The notes under the pieces: model-generated
The model's database searches: none
Told to the model about the DNA's origin: nothing
The model's input: the letters and a program-made list of their open reading frames with translations, nothing else
NCBI RefSeq assembly: GCF_003722335.1
Contig: NZ_CP026100.1
Location: forward strand, 2,330,001 to 2,394,000
Source: Caulobacter flavus
Lineage (GTDB): Bacteria; Pseudomonadota; Alphaproteobacteria; Caulobacterales; Caulobacteraceae
DNA length: 64,000 nt
Direction: 5' to 3'
Part shown: positions 17,262 through 26,585 of the stretch, piece by piece
Numbering within the stretch: the stretch's first letter is position 1
How the letters are laid out: each line of letters starts with the position of its first letter
Position numbers and translations under genes: made by a program

Positions 17262-19061
17262 TCAGTGGCTGTCGCGCGGCAGGCCCTTGGTCTGGGCGAT
17301 GCGCTGGTACTTCACGGCCGGCTCCAGCACCGCGCCGGTCTCCATCTGGCCGACGATGGCGCGCTGGATCTCCTGCCACGGGGTCTGGCTTTCCGGGTAC
17401 TTGTAGCCGCCGGCGGCTTCGAGGGCCTTGCGGCGCTCGGCCACTTCCTCGGGGCTGATCAGCACGTCGACGCGCGACTTGCGCAGGTCGAAGCGGACGC
17501 GGTCGCCGGTCTTCAGCAGGGCCAGGCCGCCGCCGACGGCGGCTTCCGGCGAGGCGTTGAGGATCGACGGCGAGCCCGAGGTGCCCGACTGGCGGCCGTC
17601 GCCGATGCAGGGCAGCTGCTTGATGCCGCGCTTGATCAGGTAGTCGGGCGCCCGCATGTTCACCACCTCGGCCGAGCCGGGATAGCCGACGGGACCGGCG
17701 CCCCGCATGAACATGATCGAGTTCTCGGTGATGCCGACCGACGGGTCGTCGATGCGGTGGTGGTAGTCTTCCGGACCGTCGAACACCACGGCGTTGCCGA
17801 CGAAGGCGTCCGGGTCTTCGGGGTTCGACAGGTAGCGGTCGCGGAACTCGCCCGAGATCACGCTCGTCTTCATGATCGCCGAGTTGAACAGGTTGCCGCG
17901 CATGACGACGAAGCCGGCGCGCTCGACCAGCGGACGCTCGTACGGGCGGATGACGTTCTCGTCCTCGATCACGGCGTCGCGGCAGGCGTCGCCCATGGTC
18001 TGGCCCGAGACGGTCATGACGTCTTCGTGGATCAGGCCCTGCTTGATCAGCTGGGCGGTGACGGCCGGAACGCCGCCAGCGTGGTAGTAGTCCTCGCCGA
18101 GGTACTCGCCGGCCGGCTGCAGGTTGACCAGCAGCGGGATGTTCTCGCCCTTCTCCTGCCAGTCGTCGACCGACAGCTCGACGCCGACGTGGCGGGCCAG
18201 GGCGTTCAGGTGGATCGGGGCGTTGGTCGAGCCGCCGATGGCCGAGTTGACGGCGATGGCGTTGAGGAACGCCTCGCGGGTCAGGATGTCCGACGGCTTG
18301 AGGTCTTCCTTGACCATGTCGACGATGCGCAGGCCGGTCAGGTAGGCGTTTTCCTGGCGGTCGCGGTACGGGGCCGGGATGGCGGCCGAGCCGGTGAGCG
18401 ACATGCCCAGCGCCTCGGTCAGCGAGTTCATCGTCGTGGCCGTGCCCATGGTGTTGCAGAAGCCGGTCGACGGAGCCGAGCTGGCGACCAGCTTGATGAA
18501 GCCGGCGTTGTCGATCTCGCCGGCGGCCAGCATCTCGCGGGCCTTCCAGACGATGGTGCCCGAGCCGGTGCGCTCGCCCTTGTACCAGCCGTTCAGCATC
18601 GGGCCGACAGACAGGGCGATGGCGGGGATGTTGACGGTGGCGGCGGCCATCAGGCAGGCCGGGGTGGTCTTGTCGCAGCCGATGGTCAGCACGACGCCGT
18701 CGATCGGGTAGCCGTACAGGGTCTCGACCAGGCCCAGGTACGACAGGTTGCGGTCCAGACCCGCGGTCGGGCGCTTGCCGGTTTCCTGGATCGGGTGGAC
18801 CGGGAATTCGATGGCGATGCCGCCGGCGGTGCGGATGCCTTCACGCACGCGTTCGGCCAGCACCAGGTGGTGGCGGTTGCAGGGCGACAGGTCCGAGCCG
18901 GTCTGGGCGATGCCGATGATCGGCTTGCCCGACTGCAGCTCCTCGAGCGTCAGCCCGTAGTTCAGATAGCGCTCGAGATAGAGCGCCGTCATGTCCACGT
19001 TGTCGGGATTGTCGAACCAGGCCCGCGAACGAAGGGTGCTGGGCGCGGACTTGGTGGTCAT
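17262..19061 (-). CDS. IlvD/Edd-family sugar-acid dehydratase (XylD-like pentonate dehydratase)
   Basis: An Fe-S dehydratase of the IlvD/Edd family that converts an aldonate to its 2-keto-3-deoxy derivative. The 599-residue protein starts [20 protein letters not shown]. It has cluster/metal ligands in [36 protein letters not shown] and [17 protein letters not shown], and the conserved [20 protein letters not shown]. The N-terminal sequence and these motifs are much closer to Caulobacter XylD (D-xylonate dehydratase) than to IlvD. The neighbouring dehydrogenase resembles L-arabinose 1-dehydrogenase, so L-arabonate, D-xylonate or D-fuconate are all possible substrates. The frame is open upstream, but the ATG at 19061 has a GAGGAAAACAGG ribosome binding region. 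Confidence 0.9.
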   Translation of the reverse strand: MTTKSAPSTLRSRAWFDNPDNVDMTALYLERYLNYGLTLEELQSGKPIIGIAQTGSDLSPCNRHHLVLAERVREGIRTAGGIAIEFPVHPIQETGKRPTAGLDRNLSYLGLVETLYGYPIDGVVLTIGCDKTTPACLMAAATVNIPAIALSVGPMLNGWYKGERTGSGTIVWKAREMLAAGEIDNAGFIKLVASSAPSTGFCNTMGTATTMNSLTEALGMSLTGSAAIPAPYRDRQENAYLTGLRIVDMVKEDLKPSDILTREAFLNAIAVNSAIGGSTNAPIHLNALARHVGVELSVDDWQEKGENIPLLVNLQPAGEYLGEDYYHAGGVPAVTAQLIKQGLIHEDVMTVSGQTMGDACRDAVIEDENVIRPYERPLVERAGFVVMRGNLFNSAIMKTSVISGEFRDRYLSNPEDPDAFVGNAVVFDGPEDYHHRIDDPSVGITENSIMFMRGAGPVGYPGSAEVVNMRAPDYLIKRGIKQLPCIGDGRQSGTSGSPSILNASPEAAVGGGLALLKTGDRVRFDLRKSRVDVLISPEEVAERRKALEAAGGYKYPESQTPWQEIQRAIVGQMETGAVLEPAVKYQRIAQTKGLPRDSH

Positions 19062-19120
19062 GTCGGTCCTGTTTTCCTCGATCGATCCAACCGGATCGCC
19101 TCGCCGGGCGAGGTTTATAC

Positions 19121-19134
19121 TATTTGTCTGACTA
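19121..19134. promoter_or_regulatory. FadR-type operator-like site upstream of the dehydratase
   Basis: TATTTGTCTGACTA is identical to 19443-19456. It contains TTGTCTGACTA, which fits the published FadR-subfamily (GntR) consensus TNGTNNNACNA exactly. It lies about 60 bp upstream of the dehydratase start, where a promoter would be expected. The regulator is not in the window. Confidence 0.7.
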
Positions 19135-19420
19135 TACCGACGAGGGCGGAGCGTCAACGACCGCCATGGCGGGGAAACGTCGCATGGCTTCAAGGTCTTG
19201 CGAGCCGATCGCAAGAGCCGAAAAGGCGCTCGAACGCCGATGATAGCGCTCACATTCTAGCCTTGGCCGACCGGTCGCGCCATCCATGACGTTGTTCGTC
19301 CAGCGCGGAATATGTAGGACCAATGCGCGCCGAGGTCGAGCGCCGAAGCCTGGTATCGTCATCACGGCGACGGTGTGCTCCTTTGCCGGCCGGGTAGATC
19401 GCCCGTTTTCGCGGTCCTGT
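19135..19420. other. Central part of the divergent pentose-gene intergenic region
   Basis: No gene is supported between the two operator-like sites. Open frames here lack ribosome binding sites and are extensions of neighbouring coding frames. Nothing else was recognised. Confidence 0.4.
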
Positions 19421-19456
19421 TTGACAGGCGCGGGGAGGGCGTTATTTGTCTGACTA
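19421..19456 (+). promoter_or_regulatory. Promoter with overlapping FadR-type site before the Gfo/Idh/MocA gene
   Basis: A consensus -35 TTGACA (19421-19426) is followed after 16 nt by TATTTG (19443-19448). The second copy of the 14-bp site TATTTGTCTGACTA (19443-19456) covers that -10 region, a typical repressor arrangement. The -10 is only a partial match, so the promoter call is inference; the repeat identity is seen directly. Confidence 0.62.
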
Positions 19457-19509
19457 ATCTTACAGAGGTCGCGAGGCGCGGCCCGAACCATCGTCAGGTG
19501 TCCGTCCAG

Positions 19510-20430
19510 ATGACTATCCGCATCGCCATCGTCGGCCTGGGCAAGATCGCCCGCGACCAGCACCTGCCGGCCATCGAGAAGGACGCCCGGTTCGAACTGG
19601 CGGCCGTGGCCAGCCGCAGCGCCGGCGTCGACGGCGTGCCGCACTTCACCGACCTTGCCGAACTGCTGGCCTCGGACGTCCAGTTCGACGCCGTCGCCCT
19701 CTGCACCCCGCCGCAGGTGCGTCACACCATCGCCCGCCAGGCCATCGACGCCGGCAAGCACGTGATGCTGGAAAAGCCCCCGGGCGCGACCCTGAGCGAG
19801 GTCGAGGACCTGAAAGCCGCCGCCGCGGCCAAGGGCGTCACCCTTCAGACCACCTGGCACTCGCGTTACGCCACCGCCGTCGCCCCGGCCCAGACCTGGC
19901 TGTCGGGCAAGACCATCAAGTCGGTCCAGATCAACTGGAAGGAAGACGTGCGCGTCTGGCACCCCGGCCAGACCTGGATCTGGCAGGCCGGCGGCCTGGG
20001 CGTCTTCGATCCCGGCATCAACGCCCTGTCGATCGCCACCGTCGTGCTGCCGGCCTTTTTCCTGGAGAAGGCGACGCTGCACGTGCCGGAGAACTGCCAG
20101 TCGCCGGTCGAGGCACAACTGACGTTCCGCACCGTGACCGGCGCGCCGGTGAAGGCCGATTTCGACTTCCTGCAGACCGGCGAGCAGAGCTGGGACATCA
20201 TCATCGACACCGACGGCGGCGAGCTGAAGCTGTCGCACGGCGGCTCGCGCCTGTGGGTCGACGGCGTGCTGGCGCACGAAGGGCCGGACGAGGAATATCC
20301 GGGCCTCTACGACGCCTTCGCCCGCCTGATCGCGGCCGGCGGCTCGGACGTCGACGTCAGCCCGCTGCGCCACGTGGCCGACGCTTTCCTGCTGGGCGAA
20401 CGGGTTACCGCGCCGGCCTTCGTCGAATAG
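19510..20430 (+). CDS. Gfo/Idh/MocA-family sugar 1-dehydrogenase (L-arabinose/D-galactose dehydrogenase-like)
   Basis: A 306-residue NAD(P)-dependent dehydrogenase. The Rossmann start is [20 protein letters not shown]. The second motif is [19 protein letters not shown] with the conserved EKP lysine. The C-terminal domain has [17 protein letters not shown] and [14 protein letters not shown]. The overall pattern closely follows the Azospirillum L-arabinose 1-dehydrogenase and Pseudomonas galactose dehydrogenase type, which oxidise the sugar to its lactone. With the divergent dehydratase and downstream semialdehyde dehydrogenase it fits a Weimberg-like oxidative pentose route to 2-ketoglutarate. 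The start ATG follows the GTCCAG region and agrees with the family N-terminus. Confidence 0.87.
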   Translation: MTIRIAIVGLGKIARDQHLPAIEKDARFELAAVASRSAGVDGVPHFTDLAELLASDVQFDAVALCTPPQVRHTIARQAIDAGKHVMLEKPPGATLSEVEDLKAAAAAKGVTLQTTWHSRYATAVAPAQTWLSGKTIKSVQINWKEDVRVWHPGQTWIWQAGGLGVFDPGINALSIATVVLPAFFLEKATLHVPENCQSPVEAQLTFRTVTGAPVKADFDFLQTGEQSWDIIIDTDGGELKLSHGGSRLWVDGVLAHEGPDEEYPGLYDAFARLIAAGGSDVDVSPLRHVADAFLLGERVTAPAFVE

Positions 20431-20433
20431 ACG

Positions 20434-20462
20434 GCAACCTATGCCAAATAGGCATTGGTTGC
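20434..20462. promoter_or_regulatory. Inverted repeat between the dehydrogenase and semialdehyde dehydrogenase genes
   Basis: GCAACCTATGCC and GGCATTGGTTGC form 12-bp arms with one mismatch around AAATA, starting 3 nt after the dehydrogenase stop. There is no T-run, so it is more likely an operator or a processing hairpin than a terminator. It lies 81 bp upstream of the next start. Confidence 0.5.
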
Positions 20463-20543
20463 GCTAACATTGAACTGACAACCGGGCGCGGAACGGCCTA
20501 TATGCGGGGCCATTCCCGTCCGACAGAACGCGAGCGTCCGCCC

Positions 20544-22064
20544 ATGACTGAACTCCGCAGCCTGAACCCCGCCACCGGCGAGCACTTCGGCGAGGTCTTC
20601 CCCGAACCGACCGCGGAGCAGATCGAGGCGGCCCTGGCCGCCGCGAACGCCGCCTTCGACGTCTATCGCGAGACCGATCTCGAGACCCGCGCGGCCTTCC
20701 TCGAAGGCGTTGCCGCCGAGATCGAGGCCATCGGCGACGCGCTGATCGAGCGCGCCATGGCCGAGACCGGCCTGCCGCGTCCGCGCCTCGAAGGCGAGCG
20801 TGGCCGCACCACCGGCCAGCTGCGTCTGTTCGCCAAGACCGTCCGTCAGGGCGACTTCCTAGGCGCCCGCATCGACCCGGCCCAGCCGGAGCGCAAGCCG
20901 CTGCCGCGCGCCGACCTGCGCCAGCGCTTCATCGGCCTGGGCCCCGTCGCCGTGTTCGGCGCCAGCAACTTCCCGCTGGCCTTCTCGACCGCCGGCGGCG
21001 ACACCGCCGCGGCCCTGGCGGCCGGCTGCCCGGTCGTGTTCAAGGGCCACCCGGCCCATCCCGGCACCGCCGCCCTGGTCGGCGCGGCCATCAGCAAGGC
21101 CGTCGAGAAGGCGGGCCTGCCGGCCGGCGTGTTCTCGCTGCTGACCGGCCAGACCCACGAGCTGGGCGGCGCCCTGGTCCGCGACAGCCGCATCAAGGCC
21201 GTCGGCTTCACCGGCTCGCGCGCCGGCGGCGTGGCCCTGATGAAGATCGCTAATGAGCGCCCCGAGCCCATCCCGGTCTATGCCGAGATGAGCAGCGTCA
21301 ACCCGGTGATCCTGTTCCCGCACGCCCTGGCCGCTCGCGCGCAGGCCCTGGGCGCGGCGTTCGTCGGCTCGCTGACCATGGGCTCGGGCCAGTTCTGCAC
21401 CAACCCGGGCCTGATCTTCGCCCTGGCCGGTCCGGACTTCGACGCCTTCGTGGCCTCGGCCGCCGCCGCCCTGTCGGCCGCTCATCCGCAGGTCATGCTG
21501 ACCCCGGGCATCTTCGGCGCCTACGAGCAGGGCGTCGAGAAGCTGGGTTCGCGTCCGGGCGTCACCGTGGCCGCCCGCGGCCTGGTCGGTGAAGGCTGCA
21601 ACCAGGGCCAGGGCGCCCTGTTCGTGGTCGAGGCCGAGACCTTCGCCGCCGACCCGGCCCTCAGCCACGAGGTGTTCGGCTCGTCGTCGGTGATCGTCCG
21701 CTGCCCGGACATCGCCACCCTGGCCGGCCTGCTGGAAGGCCTGGAGGGCCAGCTGACCGCCACCCTGCACCTCGACGCGGAAGACGCCGAACAGGCCCGC
21801 GGCCTGCTGCCGATCCTCGAGCGCAAGGCCGGCCGCATCCTGGCCAACGGCTGGCCGACCGGCGTGGAAGTGGCCCCGGCCATGGTCCACGGCGGTCCGT
21901 TCCCGGCCACCTCGGACGGCCGTTCGACCTCGGTCGGCACCCGCGCCGTCGAGCGCTTCCTGCGCCCGGTCTGCTACCAGGACCTGCCCGACGTGCTGCT
22001 GCCGGCGGCCCTGAAGGAAGCCAACCCGCTGGGCGTCAAGCGCGCCATCGACGGCGTGCTGTAA
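20544..22064 (+). CDS. 2-ketoglutarate semialdehyde dehydrogenase
   Basis: An NAD(P)-dependent aldehyde dehydrogenase of 506 residues, of the branch that oxidises 2,5-dioxopentanoate to 2-ketoglutarate. The catalytic cysteine is C285 in [15 protein letters not shown] and the general base E248 in [11 protein letters not shown]. The Rossmann region has [20 protein letters not shown] and [10 protein letters not shown]. The QFCTNPGL and SSVNP motifs are typical of the ketoglutarate-semialdehyde dehydrogenase group and differ from most aldehyde dehydrogenases. As the last step of the non-phosphorylating pentose pathway it fits its neighbours. The start ATG at 20544 is chosen over long upstream extensions because it gives the family N-terminus. 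Confidence 0.92.
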   Translation: MTELRSLNPATGEHFGEVFPEPTAEQIEAALAAANAAFDVYRETDLETRAAFLEGVAAEIEAIGDALIERAMAETGLPRPRLEGERGRTTGQLRLFAKTVRQGDFLGARIDPAQPERKPLPRADLRQRFIGLGPVAVFGASNFPLAFSTAGGDTAAALAAGCPVVFKGHPAHPGTAALVGAAISKAVEKAGLPAGVFSLLTGQTHELGGALVRDSRIKAVGFTGSRAGGVALMKIANERPEPIPVYAEMSSVNPVILFPHALAARAQALGAAFVGSLTMGSGQFCTNPGLIFALAGPDFDAFVASAAAALSAAHPQVMLTPGIFGAYEQGVEKLGSRPGVTVAARGLVGEGCNQGQGALFVVEAETFAADPALSHEVFGSSSVIVRCPDIATLAGLLEGLEGQLTATLHLDAEDAEQARGLLPILERKAGRILANGWPTGVEVAPAMVHGGPFPATSDGRSTSVGTRAVERFLRPVCYQDLPDVLLPAALKEANPLGVKRAIDGVL

Positions 22065-22092
22065 GAAGAGACCGATCCTTCGGGACGGAGAG

Positions 22093-22127
22093 AAGCGCGC
22101 GGGGGAAACCTCGCGCGCTTTTTCCTT
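22093..22127 (+). terminator. Intrinsic terminator after the semialdehyde dehydrogenase gene
   Basis: Arms AAGCGCGCG (22093-22101) and CGCGCGCTT (22112-22120) are followed by a T-rich tract TTTCCTTTTT. The stem starts 28 nt past the stop codon. Confidence 0.85.
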
Positions 22128-22129
22128 TT

Positions 22130-22201
22130 TCAGAACAGCCGCTCGACCAGCAGCCAGACGCTGAAGGCTAGGCTCATGGCGGGGATCAGCACCTTGCCCA
22201 T
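22130..22201 (-). CDS. Putative 23-residue single-span membrane peptide
   Basis: A very short ORF with strong local signals. AAGGAG lies 7 nt before an ATG, and the product MGKVLIPAMSLAFSVWLL then VERLF has a basic start, a hydrophobic core long enough for one membrane span, and a charged end. It converges on the dehydrogenase operon just past its terminator. No family is recognised. Small membrane peptides of this layout are known in many bacteria, but expression here is inference. Confidence 0.5.
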   Translation of the reverse strand: MGKVLIPAMSLAFSVWLLVERLF

Positions 22202-22487
22202 GGCGGGGCTCCTTGATCGATGGAGCCATCATCGCCGATCGCGGAATCGGGGGCTTGGACGCGGCCGCCCAGCCGTGAACATTCTTGCGACGACGTCTAA
22301 ATCGAGGGTTTCGCCGCCTCGCCGCAACACTTGGCGGGCGAGCCGGAACGCTGGCGACAACCTTCCGGCCGCTTTGAAACGGTAGTGTATCGGCGCGGCC
22401 CCGGCGGTAGCGGCGCGGTAATTTGCGAGACACGCCTGGGCCATGCAGGGCCCCTAAGCCTCGGAGGTTCCTTAAAGCGGGTCCTCC
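22202..22487. other. Intergenic region upstream of the autotransporter gene
   Basis: 286 bp between the divergent 23-codon ORF and the autotransporter gene, so it must contain the promoters for both. A 71-codon minus-strand frame (22229-22444) has no ribosome binding site and unlikely composition. No clear operator was recognised. Confidence 0.35.
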
Positions 22488-25400
22488 ATGTCGCGTAAGC
22501 TTCTGATCCTCTCGGCCGCCGCCCTGCCGATGCTGCTGCACGCCGCCCAAGCGGCCGCCGAGACGGAAGTCACCAGCAGCAGCCGCACGACGCCGATCGC
22601 CACCTCGACGGCGGCCAGCGGCGCGGCAGACGACGTCAAGGTCACGACCGACGGGGTGATCACCTACGGCTCGCAAGGCGCGATCGCGACGGTCGACAGC
22701 AGCAACACCCTGACCAACAACGGCACGCTCAAGAGCGTCGACGTTTCGAACTCCACCGGCATCCTGATCAACGGCGGCGTCACCTCGACGGTGACCAACG
22801 GCGGCACGATCAGCCTGACCGAGGACTACGACTACGTCGATAGCGACAGCGACGGCGACTATGACGGCCAGTTCGCGCTGGGGACCAACCGCTACGGCAT
22901 CCGTCTGACCGGCTCGGGCGACTATACCGGCACGATCGAGAACACCGGCTCGATCAGCATCGAGGGCAACAGTTCGGTCGGGATCATGCTGGAGTCGTCG
23001 GTGATCGGCGACATCCTCAATTCCGGCTCGATCACGGTCACCGGCGACGACGGCTATGGCATCCGCAACACCGCCAAGGTGACGGGAAACATCGTCAGCG
23101 ACGGCTCGATCAGCGTGCTGGGCGCCAATAGCGTCGGCCTGGCGGTCGACGGCGAGGTCGACGGCTCGGTGATCGTCCAGGGCACGATCACCGCCACGGG
23201 CTATCGATACACCAGCCGCTACACCGATCCCGACGACGAGGCCCTGCTGGACGCCGACGACCTGCTGCAGGGCGGCTCGGCGATCAGGATCACCAGCAAC
23301 GTCTCCAAGGGCCTGGTGCTGGACGCGCCGCCCGAGGACACCAACGACGACACCACCGACGACGAGGACGGCGACGGCGTGGCCGACGACGAAGAGGGCA
23401 CGGCGGCCGTCTACGTCTATGGCGGCGCGCCGGCGATCCAGATCGGCTCCGACAGCCAGGCGGTCACCCTCGGCTCGGCCGGAGAGGGGATCTACGACTA
23501 TGGCCTGGTGATCCGTGGCGCGGTCGGCGCCTACGGCGTGCATGCCGGGGTCACCGCCACCGGCGTGCAGATCGGCGGCTCGGCCGGCTACGAGGCCCTG
23601 GTCACCAACGGCATCAACCTGGAAGGCTCGATCTCGGCCAGCGCCTACGAGGCCGACGCCATGGGCCTGCACCTGACCTCGGGCGCGATCGCTTCGATCC
23701 TCGACAACAGCGGCGCGCTGAGCGGCGCGGTCGAGGCCGAGGGAAGCTCGAACGCCTACGCCCTGCTGATCGACGCCGGCGCGACGATGAACTCGGTCGT
23801 CAACAGCGGCAGTATCGTCGCCACCCTGTCGGGCGAGACGGGTAACGCCAACGCCATCGTCGACAATTCCGGCACGCTGACCAGCATCACCAACACCGGC
23901 ACGATCGCCGCCTACGTGGTGGCCACCGACGACGACTACGACACGGACGACAGCAACACCGACGCTTCGGACGAGACGGTCACCGGCAAGGCGATCGCCA
24001 TCAACCTGAAGGCCAACACCACGGGCGTCACCATCACCCAGACCGGCGTCGACGACGGCGACGACGGCGACGACGGGGTGGCCGACACCGATACAGACGG
24101 CGACGGCGTGGACGACGCCGACGAGCCGGCGATCATCGGCCAGGTGCTGCTGGGCTCGGGCGACGACACCCTGAACCTGCTGAACGGCACGCTCTACGGC
24201 GACATGTCGTTCGGCGACGGCGCCGACACGCTGAACATCGACGGCACGGCCCATGCGATCGGCGGCCTCTACGACAGCGACGGCAGGCTCTCGATCAACA
24301 TCGGCGACGGCGGCCTGCTGATCACCAACACCGACACCATCAAGGCCACCAGCCTGAACCTGGGCTCGGAAAGCAGCCTGGTGTTCACCGTCGACCCCAC
24401 CGCCGGGACCTCGACGCAGCTGGTCGTCGACACCGCCACCATCGCCAGCGGCGCCAATCTGGGCCTGGTCTTCAACAACCTGCTGACGACCGCCAGCACC
24501 TTCAAGGTGATCTCGGCCGGGACCCTGACGGCCGGCACGATCGACCAGGACCTGCTGGGCGACGCGCCCTACATCTACGTCGCCAGCGCCTATACCCAGG
24601 ACAACGACGTCCTGATCGACGTGCGCCGCCGCACGGCCGCCGAGGCCGGCATGACCACGGGCCAGGCCAGCGCCTACGACGCGACCTTCGCCGCGCTGAG
24701 CGGCAATGACGACATCGCCAGCGCCTTCCTCAGCCAGTCGACCAGCGACGGGTTCTACAACCTCTACAACCAGATGCTGCCCAGCACGGGCGAGGGGATG
24801 TTCACCACCCTGCAGGCCGTGCAGCAGCAGATCTCGGCCTCGACGGCCATCCGGCCCGACGGCCAGGATCGCTACGGCCCCGACAGCGTCTGGGTGCAGG
24901 AGATCAACAGCCTGGTGCGCATCGAGGACGGCGAGAACCTGGGCTCGGACACCAAGGCCACCGGCCTGGTCGCCGGCTACGAGGCCATGGGCGACGCCGG
25001 CGGGGCGCTGGGCGTGACCCTGGCCTTCGTCAGCCTCGAGGAGAAGGACACCGCCGCCAAGGTCGGCGAGGAGACGACCGCCTCGCTGTTCCAGGCCGGA
25101 ACCTACTGGCGGCGGTCGGTGGGCGGCTGGCGCTTCAACCTGGGCGGAGGGCTCGGCTACATCCGCTTCAACGGCGACCGCAGCTTCATCAGCGAGGACG
25201 TCGACGGCGACGGCGAGGCCGACGTGGCGGTGACCAACACCGCCGCCTGGAACGGCTTCACCGCCAACGCCTTCGCCGGCGTGGGCTATGAGCACAGGTT
25301 CGGCCGCAACTACATCCGCCCCGAGGCGCGCCTCGACTACGTCTATCTGTGGGAAGGTCAGCGCAAGGAGCACGGCGGCGGCGAGGGCTTCGACCAGACC

Positions 25401-25727
25401 GTGGCCTCGCGCAAGTTCGACAACCTGTCGGGCGACATCGGCGTGGCCTTCGGCCGCGAGTTCGGCAAGGAGGTCTGGGTCCGTCCGGAGGTCCGCGTCG
25501 GCTACCGCAGGACCCTGGCCGGCAAGTACGCCGACACCACGGCCTGGTACTCGGGCGGCACGCCGTTCACGATCCTCGGCAACGCCTCGCGCACCGACGC
25601 GGTGACGCTGAACCTGGCCCTGCGCGCCGGCTCCGACCTTTCCTATTTCGCCCTGGAGGGCGGGGCCGAGGCCTCGCGTCGCCAGACCCGCTATTCGGCC
25701 CGGCTCGTCGGCCGGGCGATGTTCTGA
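22488..25727 (+). CDS. Autotransporter outer-membrane protein with calcium-type Asp loops
   Basis: A type V secreted protein of 1079 residues. The signal peptide is MSRKLLILSAAALPMLLHAA. The passenger (about 25-740) is rich in Gly, Ser, Thr, Asn and Asp and made of NSGSI/NTGSI/NNGTL repeats expected to form a beta-helix. It is interrupted by Asp loops such as DSDSDGDYDGQ, DEDGDGVADDEEG and DTDTDGDGVDDADE that resemble thrombospondin-3/EF-hand calcium sites. The translocating beta-barrel covers about 800-1079 and ends in phenylalanine (LVGRAMF), as BAM substrates do. A DNA-binding response regulator gene begins 8 nt after the stop. Function (adhesion, surface layer or other) is unknown. Confidence 0.9.
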   Translation: MSRKLLILSAAALPMLLHAAQAAAETEVTSSSRTTPIATSTAASGAADDVKVTTDGVITYGSQGAIATVDSSNTLTNNGTLKSVDVSNSTGILINGGVTSTVTNGGTISLTEDYDYVDSDSDGDYDGQFALGTNRYGIRLTGSGDYTGTIENTGSISIEGNSSVGIMLESSVIGDILNSGSITVTGDDGYGIRNTAKVTGNIVSDGSISVLGANSVGLAVDGEVDGSVIVQGTITATGYRYTSRYTDPDDEALLDADDLLQGGSAIRITSNVSKGLVLDAPPEDTNDDTTDDEDGDGVADDEEGTAAVYVYGGAPAIQIGSDSQAVTLGSAGEGIYDYGLVIRGAVGAYGVHAGVTATGVQIGGSAGYEALVTNGINLEGSISASAYEADAMGLHLTSGAIASILDNSGALSGAVEAEGSSNAYALLIDAGATMNSVVNSGSIVATLSGETGNANAIVDNSGTLTSITNTGTIAAYVVATDDDYDTDDSNTDASDETVTGKAIAINLKANTTGVTITQTGVDDGDDGDDGVADTDTDGDGVDDADEPAIIGQVLLGSGDDTLNLLNGTLYGDMSFGDGADTLNIDGTAHAIGGLYDSDGRLSINIGDGGLLITNTDTIKATSLNLGSESSLVFTVDPTAGTSTQLVVDTATIASGANLGLVFNNLLTTASTFKVISAGTLTAGTIDQDLLGDAPYIYVASAYTQDNDVLIDVRRRTAAEAGMTTGQASAYDATFAALSGNDDIASAFLSQSTSDGFYNLYNQMLPSTGEGMFTTLQAVQQQISASTAIRPDGQDRYGPDSVWVQEINSLVRIEDGENLGSDTKATGLVAGYEAMGDAGGALGVTLAFVSLEEKDTAAKVGEETTASLFQAGTYWRRSVGGWRFNLGGGLGYIRFNGDRSFISEDVDGDGEADVAVTNTAAWNGFTANAFAGVGYEHRFGRNYIRPEARLDYVYLWEGQRKEHGGGEGFDQTVASRKFDNLSGDIGVAFGREFGKEVWVRPEVRVGYRRTLAGKYADTTAWYSGGTPFTILGNASRTDAVTLNLALRAGSDLSYFALEGGAEASRRQTRYSARLVGRAMF

Positions 25728-25735
25728 GAACGCCC

Positions 25736-26461
25736 GTGAGACCCCGCCTGCTCATCGTCGACCCCGACGTCGACTCCCGCGCCGCCATCAGCTCGCTGCT
25801 GGGCCGGTTCGACCTGGAAGTGCTCGAGGCCGCCTCGGCCCGCGAGATGGACCAGATCCTGGGCCGCACCCAGATCGAACTGGTCGTCATGGACATCCTG
25901 CTGCCCGACGAGGCCGGCCTGTCGGTCTGCGCCCGGCTGCGCCGCCTCAACCCCGCGCCGGGGGTGGTGGTGGTCAGCGCCGTGGACGACGAGAGCGACG
26001 TGGTCGTGGGCCTGGAGATGGGCGTCGACGACTATATCGCCAAGCCGTTCCGACCCCGCGAGACCGCTGCCCGCATCCGCGCCGCCGTGCGCCGCCGCCA
26101 GGCCTGGCGCGCGCCCGAGCCGGTGGCCGCCCCGCCGGTCTACCAGTTCAGCGGCTGGCGCCTGAACGTGGCCACCCACGAGCTGTTCGACCCGCGCGGC
26201 GACTCGGTGAACCTGTCGTCGGCCGAGTTCCTGGTGCTGTGGACCCTGGTGGCCAAGCCCCAGCAGATCCTGACCCGCGACCAGCTGCAGCAGGGCCCGC
26301 CCGAGGCCCGCAGCAAGGCCCCGCCCCAGCAGATCAACGTCACCATCAGCCGCCTGCGCAGCAAGCTGCGCCGCGCCGAGGGCGGCGCCCAGATGGTGCG
26401 GACCGTGCGCCACGCCGGCTACATGTTCGCGCCGCGCGTGGACAGGGTGCACGCGGATTGA
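25736..26461 (+). CDS. OmpR-family response regulator, orphan
   Basis: A 241-residue regulator. The receiver has LLIVDPDVDSRAAISSLLGR, phosphoacceptor D53 in LVVMDILLPDEAGLS and K103 in YIAKPFRPRET. The winged-helix output (about 135-235) has LSSAEFLVLWTLVAKPQQIL, NVTISRLRSKLRR and VRTVRHAGYMFA. Translation is taken from the GTG at 25736, which gives the expected N-terminus. It follows the autotransporter stop by 8 nt, so the two are almost certainly co-transcribed. No histidine kinase is nearby. Confidence 0.9.
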   Translation: MRPRLLIVDPDVDSRAAISSLLGRFDLEVLEAASAREMDQILGRTQIELVVMDILLPDEAGLSVCARLRRLNPAPGVVVVSAVDDESDVVVGLEMGVDDYIAKPFRPRETAARIRAAVRRRQAWRAPEPVAAPPVYQFSGWRLNVATHELFDPRGDSVNLSSAEFLVLWTLVAKPQQILTRDQLQQGPPEARSKAPPQQINVTISRLRSKLRRAEGGAQMVRTVRHAGYMFAPRVDRVHAD

Positions 26462-26464
26462 CCG

Positions 26465-26580
26465 TGCGTCCTTCGAGGCCCGCTGCGCGGGCGCCTCAGG
26501 ATGAGGAACTCAGTACGGGAACGTCCTCATCCTGAGGTGCGAGCCCCGGCCTTGAGCCGGGGAGAGCCTCGAAGGACGCA
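26465..26580. repeat. Palindromic intergenic repeat (TGCGTCCTTCGAGGC family)
   Basis: Outer arms TGCGTCCTTCGAGGC (26465-26479) and GCCTCGAAGGACGCA (26566-26580) are perfect complements. Inner arms GCCTCAGGATGAGGA and TCCTCATCCTGAGGT pair as well, and a GAGCCCCGG/CCGGGG hairpin lies within. It sits between the convergent regulator gene and the gene at 26586. Repeats of this type are dispersed in many alphaproteobacterial genomes. Confidence 0.8.
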
Positions 26581-26585
26581 AGGCC

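Noticed and set aside
17265..19289. 674-codon plus-strand frame opposite the dehydratase
   Set aside because: Antisense shadow of a strongly supported IlvD/Edd gene.
22229..22444. 71-codon minus-strand ORF upstream of the autotransporter
   Set aside because: No ribosome binding site, overlaps the expected promoter region, translation unlike a known protein.
20859..25373. Very long minus-strand open frame (1504 codons) across the semialdehyde dehydrogenase and autotransporter genes
   Set aside because: It is the antisense shadow of two well-supported genes in a GC-rich genome; the translation is low-complexity Ala/Gly/Arg/Asp with no family features.
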